44,802 nucleotides of DNA, taken from Verrucomicrobiota bacterium (lineage in GTDB: Bacteria > Verrucomicrobiota > Verrucomicrobiia > Limisphaerales > UBA8199). The translations under genes and the position numbers were made by a program. The DNA lies in the NCBI GenBank assembly GCA_029974925.1, contig JARKQH010000290.1, positions 1 through 44,802 on the forward strand, written 5' to 3'. Every line of letters begins with the position of its first letter. The first letter of the stretch is position 1. The notes under the pieces are model-generated. The model saw nothing but the letters and a program-made list of their open reading frames with translations. It was not told the origin of the DNA and searched no databases. Positions 10,001 through 16,049 of this stretch are shown one piece after another.

Positions 10001-11009
10001 CAAGCAAATCCTGGGCATCCACACCCGTCACCGCTTCGCTGAAGGTCACCTCCACCTGCGCCAGCGTGCGCAGGGTCAGGCCGGCCGGAGGATGCAACGC
10101 CGCAACCACGGGCGGAACCGCATCCACAAGATTGTATTGCCAACTGGCGCCGGGCGCCCCGGCGTCAAACGCGTTCGGCGGCGTGGCCAGGTCGGTAATG
10201 CCATGGCCGCTAATCCAGTTGATATAGACCGGGCCGTAGGGCGGCTGGGCAAACCGGAAAATATAGGTGTTCCCGCTCACGCTCAGCGTGCTGATGGGAA
10301 CGCCGTCTATCAGGAAGTCGTCCGCGGTCAGCCCGATGACCGGCTCCGAAAACGTAACCGCAATTTCGGTCAACTCGCTCACCGTGCCCGGCGGCGGACT
10401 CACGCCCACAATCACCGGCGGAGTGGTCTCGAAAATCGTGACGTCGAGCAGTGCGTCAAAACCGAAGTCGCTGCTGCCGAGGGTCGTATTGAAGGCCTGA
10501 ACAACCAGCACGTTGGTGCCGGACCGCAAATAGCCCGCCGGCGCGGGAAGCGTATAGGTCACCAGCGGCACCGGCTCCGCCGCGTTGGCCGCAAGGGTTT
10601 GATACGTCGGCTCCGCATCTGCCACATTCGTCCGGGCCACCTCCACACCGTTGATCCAGGCCACAAAGCCGTCGTCCACGTAAGCCCTCAGCCGCATCGA
10701 GACCACCTGCGCCGCATTGCCGATCTGAAACGGACGGCGCAGGAAAATGCACGAATAACGATTCTGCATGTCGGTCAGTTGCGTCCCCCCGACCCGCAAA
10801 TCCCCGTACCAGAACGGCGCCGCCGCATCCGCAAAACCCGCCGCCGCGTCGTTGAACTCCACCGCGCGCCACGCCCCCACCGGCGAAGACGCCTCGCTCA
10901 GTCCCCGGCGAAACCGCCAGGTGGAATTGGTGGAGAAAATCTCGGTGGCAAGAGTCCAACCCTGGCTGAGCCCCAGGATCACCCAGGTAATAAGGCAGAC
11001 GGTTCGCAT
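4020..11009 (-). CDS. Giant secreted lamin-tail / CotH-kinase-like multidomain protein (2329 aa)
   Basis: The start at 11009 (MRTVCLITWVILGLSQGWTLA) gives a signal peptide and has an AGGAGG ribosome site 6 nt upstream. In rough order: an Asp/Trp-rich beta-sandwich (residues 25-180, with WINGVEV and GTNVLVVQAFN); two Ig-like 'FSEPV/FSEAV' repeats (190-390); a first lamin-tail domain (LTD, from ~400, GGDLVINEFLASN); a chitobiase-type TTDGSEPT domain (~570-606); a CotH-like kinase domain (~700-1000, with LVLRAGFNEQGNPFIRDE, FVNGTYY and VVWDAEWGMG); a second TTDGTDP domain (~1055-1085); and seven further LTDs from ~1133, 1290, 1433, 1568, 1716, 1858 and 2015. Then come calcium-binding DSDGDG/DWDGDG loops (~2200-2250) and a C-terminal domain ending in FYRLVTPA. 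CotH-family proteins phosphorylate spore-coat proteins in Bacillus; in this multidomain surface context the role is unknown. Adhesion or scaffold function is inference. Confidence 0.88.
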   Translation of the reverse strand: MRTVCLITWVILGLSQGWTLATEIFSTNSTWRFRRGLSEASSPVGAWRAVEFNDAAAGFADAAAPFWYGDLRVGGTQLTDMQNRYSCIFLRRPFQIGNAAQVVSMRLRAYVDDGFVAWINGVEVARTNVADAEPTYQTLAANAAEPVPLVTYTLPAPAGYLRSGTNVLVVQAFNTTLGSSDFGFDALLDVTIFETTPPVIVGVSPPPGTVSELTEIAVTFSEPVIGLTADDFLIDGVPISTLSVSGNTYIFRFAQPPYGPVYINWISGHGITDLATPPNAFDAGAPGASWQYNLVDAVPPVVAALHPPAGLTLRTLAQVEVTFSEAVTGVDAQDLLVNGAPATGLTPLGGYAYRFSFPPPANGLVTLSWAPGHGITDTATTPNAFGGGSWNYTVDPNARGGDLVINEFLASNVRTNGLADEDGEQQDWIEIYNRGVDPVNLENWSLSDDPALPGLWTFPARILEPNSYLVVFASGKDRRSTNTTSVLHTNFRLGTPGEHLGLYSPDAPRVLVDGFDPYPEQRNDISYGRDGTNGLRYFATPTPGAPNGVSTIVGVCAPVHANVSRGHFSRPFDLVLSCATPGAELRYTTDGSEPTASSPLFPGTVRISGTTLFRAAAFKPNHLPSQTITHSYLFNLPAALRSLPVLSIVTATNHLYGSSGILGIQGGTYSSGPWQPIAPGDYHNPSKHGLAWERPVSVEWIRPEDNSGFQVDCGIRVHGSDYQRPRLTPSSKFSFRLYFRNDYGPGRLKYPLFPLTTVQDFDQLVLRAGFNEQGNPFIRDELHRRLSHDMGQIASHGNLAVVFVNGTYYASSPWYNPCERVHEEFFQSHLGGGEEWDVVRPPWSEGGGAVDGTFTDFQNLVNFINSSTMTLQSVYSYVGRRLDLTNFVDYCLLNTYAGMGDWPQNNWRAGREISTNGIWRFVVWDAEWGMGIYGRSPLTINSFTLSSDGDPNSSGLANSSEIARMFQKLRTSPEFRLLWADRVHKHFFNGGVLTGAHITNRFNELRNELSALIPNMDVGILNWVRDRQPVFFNQMNALGLMASSNAPGFNQFGGRVPTGFALVMTNLSGTIYYTTDGTDPRVPFTGAVSPSAVAYTGPVPLTASVGIRARSLSGANWSAVTEAVFTVGSLGIPLRITEIMYNPPGGSLYEFLELQNIGATPVDLSGMYFDGITFLFNAGSILPGGARLVLANNTDTNAWKALYPGVPVFGWYSGNLNNGGERITLYDGFGRIITSVDYRDSGGWPAAADGGGSSLEILDPNGNPDEPANWQASTVPNGTPGTANSAPPVQVVQLNEIMEANGGVVNHGGTFPDWVELRNLSASPVNLAGWSLTDDGNPRKYVFPSITIPANGYLVAWCDAATNTTPGLHTGFALDREGETLSLYDPNTNRIDALTYGFQLTNYSVGRVGGKWVLTQPTTNAANVAATVVSAANLALNEWMANPLPGEPDWIELFNRSAAAPVSLQGIYLSTSNGLHQLTSLSFLPPSGHIQLFADEGVGADHLDFKLPASGGAITLSDPTGNPIQTVLYGVQSEGVSQGRLPDGSTQVTSFPGTASPGAPNYVSSYSGPVLNEVLARNKSVSVGGKVVDYLELYNPNAGSFDLSGMSLSVNSARPGQWVFPAGALIAGYGYLVVQCDGASPASTQIGGFNLGQSLDGESGGAWLFNAAGQVVSSVEYGLQAEDLPIGLTGGQWRLLSAATPGAANAGPAVLGLVSALRLNEWMPKPAKGADWFEVFNTTNRPVSLATLSLTDDPSIAGESKFRPVALSFIGPNGFVKWVADADPGQGRNHVNFALDSNGESLLLYSVSGTTFNLVDGVGFGALPEGVSHGRLPDGAVTVTDFPGSPTPGESNYRLLQNVVFSEALAHTDPPLEDAIELYNPTAAPLNIGGWFLSNSRTDRRKYQIPPGTTLPAGGYCVFYEYQFNNGTTNAFALNSAHGDEIWLSAAVGGVETGERAFAAFGASFNGISFGRVETSTGWDFAPLAYPTFGVANPSSLAHFRTGQGAPNAAPIVGPVVINEIFYHPPDGDVGSREFIELRNLTTVSVPLFDPVYPTNRWRLAGGVDYTFPPGLILPAGGYLLVVDFDPSDSVALAAFRARYAVDPGVPVLGPFSGKLANEGEELVLERPDRPQQPPNPDAGFVPYVVADRVLYSDAAPWPAGLADGGGHSLQRLSGDLYGNEPLHWTAAPPTPGGENRFAPLDSDGDGIPDAAEEAMGLNPSDPRDAGEDWDGDGATNLQEYLAGTNHLDPASHLKFDRIVPGSEVQLWFQAVSNRTYSVLYKNSLSDPDWARLVDVPASAVTTTRSVTDPEGGRTVRFYRLVTPAVPPR

Positions 11010-11015
11010 GTTCAA

Positions 11016-11021
11016 CCTCCT
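11016..11021 (-). promoter_or_regulatory. Strong Shine-Dalgarno site of the giant CotH/lamin-tail gene
   Basis: The minus strand reads AGGAGG, then 6 nt, then the ATG at 11009. It is the clearest ribosome binding site among the genes I checked and decides the start over the in-frame ATG at 11054, which lies 15 codons upstream and would put charged residues before the signal peptide. Confidence 0.85.
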
Positions 11022-11221
11022 ATATCTTAATCGCATCAGCCGTGGAAGCACCAACCTTTCTTGTCGTGTCTTTTACTGACACGGCCCGCGGCGTTTCCCC
11101 ACTCTCAGCATGCTCCGTCCGCTCGGCGGTTCACTTGCTCTCGACCAACTGCTCATGCGACATCAACACCAGCCCCAGCCTTGGTCGAGAACGTGGCGGA
11201 CTCCTTCAGCCCCCAGCGGGG

Positions 11222-11482
11222 TGGCGACCTCTCGTCGCCAACTGCCCCCCTCGCACCCAAAACTTTCTGGGACGAGACGTCCCAGCCCCCATCCACACCG
11301 TCAATGACTTCGGGGGTGGAGACGTCTCGTCTCCACACTCCCACGCCTTCGAAACCAACACCGTCTGGGACGAGACGTCCCAGCCCCAATCCAGACCCTC
11401 AATGACTTCGGCGGTGGAGACGTCTCGTCTCCACGCCTCCCACGCCTTCGAAACCAACACCCTCTGGGACGAGATGTCCCAG
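11222..11482. repeat. Array of alternating palindromes, ~98-bp period
   Basis: Six hairpin-forming palindromes alternate in two types. Type A reads CTGGGACG-AGA-CGTCCCAG and lies at 11267-11285, 11365-11383 and 11464-11482; the last copy has one G-T wobble. Type B has the core GACG-TCT-CGTC with GTGGA/TCCAC arms at 11316-11336 and 11414-11434, and a variant with TGGCGAC/GTCGCCA arms around CTCTC at 11222-11240. Copies of each type are 98-99 nt apart, and the linkers (for example CACGCCTTCGAAACCAACACC and the TCAATGACTTCGG segment) are also repeated. The core of A is the reverse complement of the core of B. No coding function is evident. Not a CRISPR: the units are long and lack unique spacers. 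Confidence 0.85.
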
Positions 11483-11560
11483 CCCCCATCCAGACCCTCA
11501 AATACCTCGCAGCTCGTCATCAGTTCGGGACTTCCCCTGCCCTTCCCCAACCCGTCTTCA

Positions 11561-11620
11561 AAACCCTGAAAGGGTTTCAGACAGTAGCCGGGGGTAAGGC
11601 CGTCAGGCCGCCACCCCCGG
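11561..11620. repeat. Double-hairpin intergenic element (AAACCCT-GAA-AGGGTTT plus GC hairpin)
   Basis: A perfect 7-bp hairpin, AAACCCT-GAA-AGGGTTT (11561-11577), is followed 10 nt later by CCGGGGGT...ACCCCCGG (11588-11595 with 11613-11620), whose loop contains a small GGCC-GTCA-GGCC hairpin. The layout of an A/T-ended hairpin plus a G-rich stem resembles dispersed short elements I associate with Verrucomicrobia and Planctomycetes spacers. That resemblance is memory, not a search. There is no T-run that would make it a standard terminator. Confidence 0.5.
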
Positions 11621-11643
11621 TCCCCCGTCCCCAAAACGTCCAG

Positions 11644-11665
11644 CCCCCTCCGCTTGCGGAGGGGG
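11644..11665. repeat. Perfect 10-bp GC hairpin
   Basis: CCCCCTCCGC is followed by TT and by its exact reverse complement GCGGAGGGGG. No T-run follows on either strand within a few bases, so an intrinsic terminator is not supported. It may be part of the same repeat-rich block as the palindrome array. Confidence 0.6.
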
Positions 11666-12059
11666 TTGGGGGTGGTGGCATCCCAGAGCCTCCGCAAGCC
11701 GTGAGTCTCCGCGATTCCACGGCGACGAAACAAAGCCCATCCAGGGAGCCTCCCTCGGGCGAACGGAGCCTGTGCGGGCCGAGGCGCAGCCCAGTTCTGC
11801 GTCTTTCTGCGTGCTCTGCGGGCCTGTGCTCCCTGCCGCGAAGCCTGAAGGCTGAGGTGCGGCGCGCCGAGCCCAGGAAGCATGCCCTACGCGTGACCGG
11901 CCAAAGAAGGGACCGCGGATTTCGCGGATGAGGGAGACGCCGCACAGGGCTCCCGGTGGCGGGGCAAAGTCGCTCGTCCCTGACATCGCCCTGTTTGCCG
12001 CCATTCCCTCCGGCTCTGTCTTATCGTGCCATCCGCGGTCAAATCCACCCTCTCGGGGA

Positions 12060-12076
12060 GGCGACGTCTCGTCGCC
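12060..12076. repeat. Solo copy of the GACG-TCT-CGTC palindrome
   Basis: GGCGACG-TCT-CGTCGCC forms a 7-bp perfect stem around the same TCT loop seen in the array 600-800 nt away. Its outer arm pair (GGC/GCC) differs from those of the array copies (GGA/TCC, GGG/CCC), yet pairing is kept. Confidence 0.75.
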
Positions 12077-12211
12077 CTCTTCCACGCCGCAACCTTCGCC
12101 ACTTCAAGGAACCTGAGGCGGGCTGGCGGCGCGGAGCGGAGTGCGCGCGCGGCCTGGTTGCAGCGCAAGAATGGGCTTTGCTCGGGGCGTGGGCGGACGC
12201 AAGATGGCGTC

Positions 12212-14056
12212 ATGCTCACCGTGCGCGATTCGGTTTTGGTGGTGTCGCTCGGCGTCATCGGGTTGTGTTTGACGGGGATCCTGGGGGCGGCGCCCGCCCC
12301 GGACCCGCGCAATTTCGGCAATGGCTGGCTGTTGCCGGATGAGAATTACTGCGATCAACCGCGGATTGTGGTGGCGCGGGACGGGACGTGGGTGTGCGTG
12401 TTGACGACGGGCAAAGGGGAGGAAGGGGCCCCGGGGCAGCACGTGGTCAGCGCGTCGAGCGCCGACCAGGGGCGGACGTGGTCGGGCCTGGTGGATGTCG
12501 AGCCGGCGGACCCGGACCGGACGTCGGCATACGCGCTGGCGCTGATCACGCCGGGGGACCGGGTTTACGCGTTTTACTGTTACAACGGCGACGGCATCCG
12601 CTCGCTGCCGGACGGCACGCGCATCCGGGACGACATGCAAGGGTGGCTCTGTTTCCGCTATTCCGACGACCGGGGCCGGAGCTGGTCGGAGCGGCACCGG
12701 ATTCCGCTGCGGGTGACGGCGGCGGACCGGCGCAACCAGTGGGGGGGCCGGCTGCAATTGTGGTGGGCGATTGGCACCCCGGCGGTGTTCGAGGGCCGGA
12801 TGATTTTCGGGTTTACCAAGCTGGGACGTTACATTCTGGAGGAGGGCGAAGGCTGGTTTTGCCGGTCGGACAATGTGCTGGTGGAGAGGGACCCGGGAAA
12901 GATTGACTGGCAGATTCTGCCCGAGGGCGACCAAGGGGTGCGGAATCCGGCGTTCGGGTCGGTGCAGGAGGAATTCGATGTGGTTCACCTCCGGGGCGAG
13001 GAGCTTTTCTGCGTTTACCGCACGGCCCGGGGTCATGCGGCCTCGGCCTACAGCCGGGATGGGGGGCGGACGTGGAGCCAGCCGGACCAGTTGCGCTACG
13101 CGCCGGGGGGGCGGCCGATCAAGCAACCGCGGGCCTGCCCCAAGATTTGGAAGACCCGGAACGGGCGTTTTCTGCTGTGGTTTCACAACAACAGCACGAC
13201 GACGTACAACAACGGGCCGAACGCGGGGAGCCGGAACGTGGCGTGGCTGAGCGCCGGGCGGGAGGTGAACGGTTTCGTGCAGTGGACGGAACCGGAGATT
13301 GTCGCTTATGTCGAGGGCGGGCTGGAAGGCTGCAGTTATCCGGACTTGGTGGAAGACGGCGGGAAGGTTTTCATCTGCGCGACGCAGAAGACCGAGGCGC
13401 GCGTCTTCGAGGTCCAGCCCGGGTTATTGGAAGCCCTCTGGGCCCAGGACGGGCCCGGGGCGATTGCCAGCAACGGACTGGTGCTGTCGCTGGAGGGGGA
13501 GGCATGCCGCTCGGGAGCCGTGGTTAAAGCGCCGCGGCTCGAGCCGCTGGGCGGCGAACCCCAAGGCCGCCGGCTGCGGCCCGATGAGGGCAAAGGATTC
13601 ACGGTGGACGTTGCCCTGCGCCTGCACAGCCTGGCGCCGGACCAAACGCTGCTGGACACCCGGGACCGGGCGGGCCGCGGTTATCGTTTGAAGACCGGCG
13701 ACGGCGGCAGCGTTTGGCTGGAATTCTGCGACGGCTGGCAGGCGGCCGGATGGGAATCCGACCGGGGTCTGCTTGGGACCAACCAGTTGCACCACGTCGT
13801 GGCGACGGTGGATGGCCGGGCGCGGGTGATTACGTTCGTCGTGGATGGAAAGCTGTGCGACGGCGGTTCGGAACGGCAATTCGGGTTTGGGCGATTCGGC
13901 CCCAATTTCAAACAGATCAGCGGCGACCGGCTGCGGGTCGCGCCCGATTTGAAGGGGGAGCTCCACCATGTGCGCCTGTACAACCGGGCGTTGTGGACCA
14001 GCGAAGCGGTCGGGAATTTCAAGGCCTCAACCGGCGCGCGAGGGCCCGGCGAATAG
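12212..14056 (+). CDS. Secreted sialidase-like (BNR/Asp-box) protein with LamG-type C-terminal domain
   Basis: From the ATG at 12212 the product is 614 residues and begins with a signal peptide (MLTVRDSVLVVSLGVIGLCLTGILGAA); the open frame continues 62 codons upstream through non-protein-like sequence, so this start is preferred. Three Asp-box motifs (SSADQGRTWS, SDDRGRSWS, SRDGGRTWS) mark a six-bladed sialidase/BNR propeller spanning roughly residues 35-410. The last ~180 residues look like a LamG/concanavalin jelly roll (LHHVVATVDG and ELHHVRLYNRAL). Proteins of this kind cleave or bind terminal sugars outside the cell. Known exo-sialidases need an arginine triad that I cannot place reliably, so the glycan is unassigned. 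Stands alone on the plus strand, convergent with the aldo/keto reductase gene. Confidence 0.8.
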   Translation: MLTVRDSVLVVSLGVIGLCLTGILGAAPAPDPRNFGNGWLLPDENYCDQPRIVVARDGTWVCVLTTGKGEEGAPGQHVVSASSADQGRTWSGLVDVEPADPDRTSAYALALITPGDRVYAFYCYNGDGIRSLPDGTRIRDDMQGWLCFRYSDDRGRSWSERHRIPLRVTAADRRNQWGGRLQLWWAIGTPAVFEGRMIFGFTKLGRYILEEGEGWFCRSDNVLVERDPGKIDWQILPEGDQGVRNPAFGSVQEEFDVVHLRGEELFCVYRTARGHAASAYSRDGGRTWSQPDQLRYAPGGRPIKQPRACPKIWKTRNGRFLLWFHNNSTTTYNNGPNAGSRNVAWLSAGREVNGFVQWTEPEIVAYVEGGLEGCSYPDLVEDGGKVFICATQKTEARVFEVQPGLLEALWAQDGPGAIASNGLVLSLEGEACRSGAVVKAPRLEPLGGEPQGRRLRPDEGKGFTVDVALRLHSLAPDQTLLDTRDRAGRGYRLKTGDGGSVWLEFCDGWQAAGWESDRGLLGTNQLHHVVATVDGRARVITFVVDGKLCDGGSERQFGFGRFGPNFKQISGDRLRVAPDLKGELHHVRLYNRALWTSEAVGNFKASTGARGPGE

Positions 14057-14078
14057 GCGCGGCGCCGGCTTTCAACAG

Positions 14079-14100
14079 CTCTGCCCCCCGCCGGGCAGAG
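14079..14100. terminator. Possible hairpin terminator between convergent genes
   Basis: CTCTGCCC-(6 nt)-GGGCAGAG forms a perfect 8-bp stem midway between the stop of the sialidase-like gene (14056) and the stop of the aldo/keto reductase gene (14111). There is no T-run on either side, so termination is suggested mainly by position. Confidence 0.35.
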
Positions 14101-14110
14101 GCCCGGGCCG

Positions 14111-15004
14111 CTATGCGGAAACCAGGTCCGCGGCGGCGGCGTTGGAGCGGACCTGGGCGGGGTCTTTGCAGCCCGGGATGACGGCGCTAACCAGCGGATT
14201 TCGCAGGCACCAGGCCAGCGCCCACTGGCTGAGCGGCACGCCGGGAGGAACCTCGTTTTTCTTGATTTGCTCGACTGCGGCCAGGTCGGCTTTCAACTTC
14301 TCGCGGTCGAACGTGCTGCGCACGTCGTTGGGCGGGAAATTGGCGGCGGTGTATTTGCCGCTCAACAGGCCGCTGGCCAGCGGCACACGAGCGAGGATTC
14401 CCAGTTGGTCCGTTTCCGCCCAGGGGAACACGGTTTGTTCGGGGCGGCGGTCCAGGCGGTTGTAAATCACCTGCAAAGCGGCGGCGCCGACTCGCGAGGC
14501 CTCGCGCGCCTGGAGCTCGCTGCCTTTGCCCAAAATCGAAATGCCCAGGTGGGCAATCCTGCCGGCCGCCTGCTGGCGCCGCAGCATTTCCCAAAGGTCG
14601 TCGTTGAGGAAGGCCGCGTCCGGCCCGGAGTGGAACTGGTACAAGTCAATGCGGTCCACCCGCAGCGCGCGCAGGGAGCCTTCGAGCTGCCGCTGAACGT
14701 CCGCGGGCGAAAAATCCTCGGTCCGCTTCATGAAGCTGTGGAAGTGGTGGCCGAACTTGGTGGCGACGACCCAGCGGGAGCGGTCGCGGCGGGAGAGGTA
14801 ATCCCCGATCAGTTTTTCGGACAGGCGGTCGCCGTAACACTCGGCGGTGTCCACCAGGTTGATGCCGGCCTCGGCCGCGGCGTCGAGGATGGCGTCGGCT
14901 TGCGACTGATCATAGTCGCGTCCCCATTCCCCGCCGAACTGCCAGGTGCCGACGCCAATCACGGAAACCCGCAGGCCGGTGCGGCCCAGGATTCGATAAC
15001 GCAT
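14111..15004 (-). CDS. Aldo/keto reductase
   Basis: The 297-residue product is a full-length (beta/alpha)8 aldo/keto reductase. The catalytic tetrad is visible: D52 and Y57 in VDTAECYG, K83 in ATKFGHH and H125 in LYQFHSG. The NADP(H)-binding end (IPGCKDPAQVRSNAAAA) is intact. It reduces a carbonyl compound with NAD(P)H in the cytoplasm; the natural substrate is not evident. The N-terminus MRYRILGRTGLRVSVIGVGTW is typical and fixes the start. There is no strong ribosome site. It follows the small membrane protein gene on the same strand after a 97-nt gap, so the two may share a transcript. Confidence 0.93.
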   Translation of the reverse strand: MRYRILGRTGLRVSVIGVGTWQFGGEWGRDYDQSQADAILDAAAEAGINLVDTAECYGDRLSEKLIGDYLSRRDRSRWVVATKFGHHFHSFMKRTEDFSPADVQRQLEGSLRALRVDRIDLYQFHSGPDAAFLNDDLWEMLRRQQAAGRIAHLGISILGKGSELQAREASRVGAAALQVIYNRLDRRPEQTVFPWAETDQLGILARVPLASGLLSGKYTAANFPPNDVRSTFDREKLKADLAAVEQIKKNEVPPGVPLSQWALAWCLRNPLVSAVIPGCKDPAQVRSNAAAADLVSA

Positions 15005-15101
15005 GGGGCGAGGTTACGCGGCGGGGGCGGGTTTGTCTGCCGGAATTTGCGGAACCCGGGAAGCGGGGCCGGCGCGGACGCCGCGGGGTGCGGCGTGGGG
15101 C

Positions 15102-15914
15102 TCAGGCCGTTTCGAGGGTCATGATTTGGATCGGGCGCCGCTCCTCCCGGCGGGCCGATTCGTCTTCGGAAAAGGCCAGGTAGAGGATGGAAAAGAGGTT
15201 GGTCACCGGCAGGAGGAGCAGGACGGTGAAGATGAGGTTTTTGCCGCGGGCCTGGACGATCTTGAAGGACCAAAGAATATGCGCCACGAGATTCAACAGC
15301 GGCACGAAAAAGGCCAGGAACCAGAGCCGCGACATGCCCGCGGCCCGCAGGAGGGGGATGAGCTGGAGCACCGGGATCCAGAGCAGGACACCACCGGGCT
15401 TGCCGGCCTTGCGGCAGATCAGCATCCAGCAATAACAGAAGAAGACGTAAGACAGGAGCGCGGCCGCGGCCAGACCCGCCAGAAGCGCCGGGTTGAGACG
15501 GACCCGGGTGGGGTCCATGGCCCCCGCCGGAAGCCCCAGCGTTTTGCTGAGGCGCTCCTCGACCTGTTTGAGCTCCTCCGAATGGACTTTGGTGAGGGTT
15601 TGTTTGGCCCACGCCAGGGACGAGTTGGTCGAGCTTTTCTGCTTGTCGGGTCCGTAGCCGAGCAGGAGCCGGACGTCGTCGGGCATGTCGGCCACCTTGA
15701 CGTTGGCCATGCCGGTGCTGTGGAGGAGGAAGACGTAGTCTTTGGCCTTGGTGGTGACTGTCACGTTTGTGTACGAACGTGTCCCAATCCTAAGAACGTC
15801 GAAGGATTGTTCGACGGCTGCCCGGGCCGGCGGGGGGGCGCCGAGCGTCAGGAACGCTGCCACCCCGAGGGCCGGCGCGAGTTTATTGCATGTGACCCGC
15901 CACAGACTCGTCAT
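15102..15914 (-). CDS. Exported membrane protein with C-terminal four-helix region (DUF5684-like)
   Basis: The start at 15914 gives a signal peptide (MTSLWRVTCNKLAPALGVAAFLTLGAPPPARA) and a 270-residue protein. A short soluble beta-rich domain (RIGTRSYTNVTVTTKAKDYV, residues ~40-80) is followed by a charged helical linker (AKQTLTKVHSEELKQVEERL) and then by hydrophobic segments from ~residue 145. The segment ICRKAGKPGGVLLWIPVLQL with the later LWFLAFFVPLLNL resembles the DUF5684 membrane domain, where an AGKPG motif follows the first helix. Function is unknown for that family. An in-frame ATG at 15959 would add 15 residues before the signal peptide and is less likely. The soluble domain resembles 'Tyr-Xn-Val' periplasmic domains of Verrucomicrobia, which is only an impression. 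Confidence 0.65.
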   Translation of the reverse strand: MTSLWRVTCNKLAPALGVAAFLTLGAPPPARAAVEQSFDVLRIGTRSYTNVTVTTKAKDYVFLLHSTGMANVKVADMPDDVRLLLGYGPDKQKSSTNSSLAWAKQTLTKVHSEELKQVEERLSKTLGLPAGAMDPTRVRLNPALLAGLAAAALLSYVFFCYCWMLICRKAGKPGGVLLWIPVLQLIPLLRAAGMSRLWFLAFFVPLLNLVAHILWSFKIVQARGKNLIFTVLLLLPVTNLFSILYLAFSEDESARREERRPIQIMTLETA

Positions 15915-16000
15915 ATCACGTGAAGATGTTAGCAAGTTTGCTGATCGAACAAGGGGCATGGTGCACGAAACATGCCATTCCCAAACCTGACACAGACGCG

Positions 16001-16027
16001 AAAAAGGCCGGCCCTTGCGAGCCGGCC
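16001..16027 (-). terminator. Rho-independent terminator of the Gfo/Idh/MocA gene
   Basis: On the minus strand GGCCGGC-(TCGCAAGG)-GCCGGCC forms a 7-bp perfect GC stem followed directly by TTTTT. It lies 22 nt past the stop of the dehydrogenase gene at 16050 and separates it from the next minus-strand gene at 15914. Confidence 0.9.
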
Positions 16028-16049
16028 TGGTGATTACAGAACAAGCGTT

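Larger units (their letters stand above)
11010..12211. other. Gene-free divergent spacer, 1.2 kb, rich in repeats
   Basis: The spacer separates the divergent starts of the giant CotH protein (minus) and the sialidase-like protein (plus), so promoters of both should lie here. Apart from the palindrome array and hairpins listed separately, it contains low-complexity stretches such as TTCTGCGTCTTTCTGCGTGC (near 11800) and GCGGATTTCGCGGATG (near 11915), which look like remnants of dispersed repeats. Open frames of 60-225 codons exist on both strands, but they translate the repeats themselves and have Arg/Ser/Pro-rich composition with no domain. I do not call them genes. Confidence 0.7.

Noticed and set aside
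11222-11482. CRISPR array
   Set aside because: Repeats recur every ~98 nt but the linkers are repeated too, so there are no unique spacers, and no cas genes are present.
11206-12085. Minus-strand frames of 66-225 codons in the spacer
   Set aside because: They translate the palindrome repeats (recurrent DETSPPPKS and GAGTSRPR strings) and have no start site or domain.
11010-12211. Mobile element or insertion sequence in the repeat-rich spacer
   Set aside because: No transposase, no flanking target duplication and no pair of terminal inverted repeats bounding a unit could be seen.
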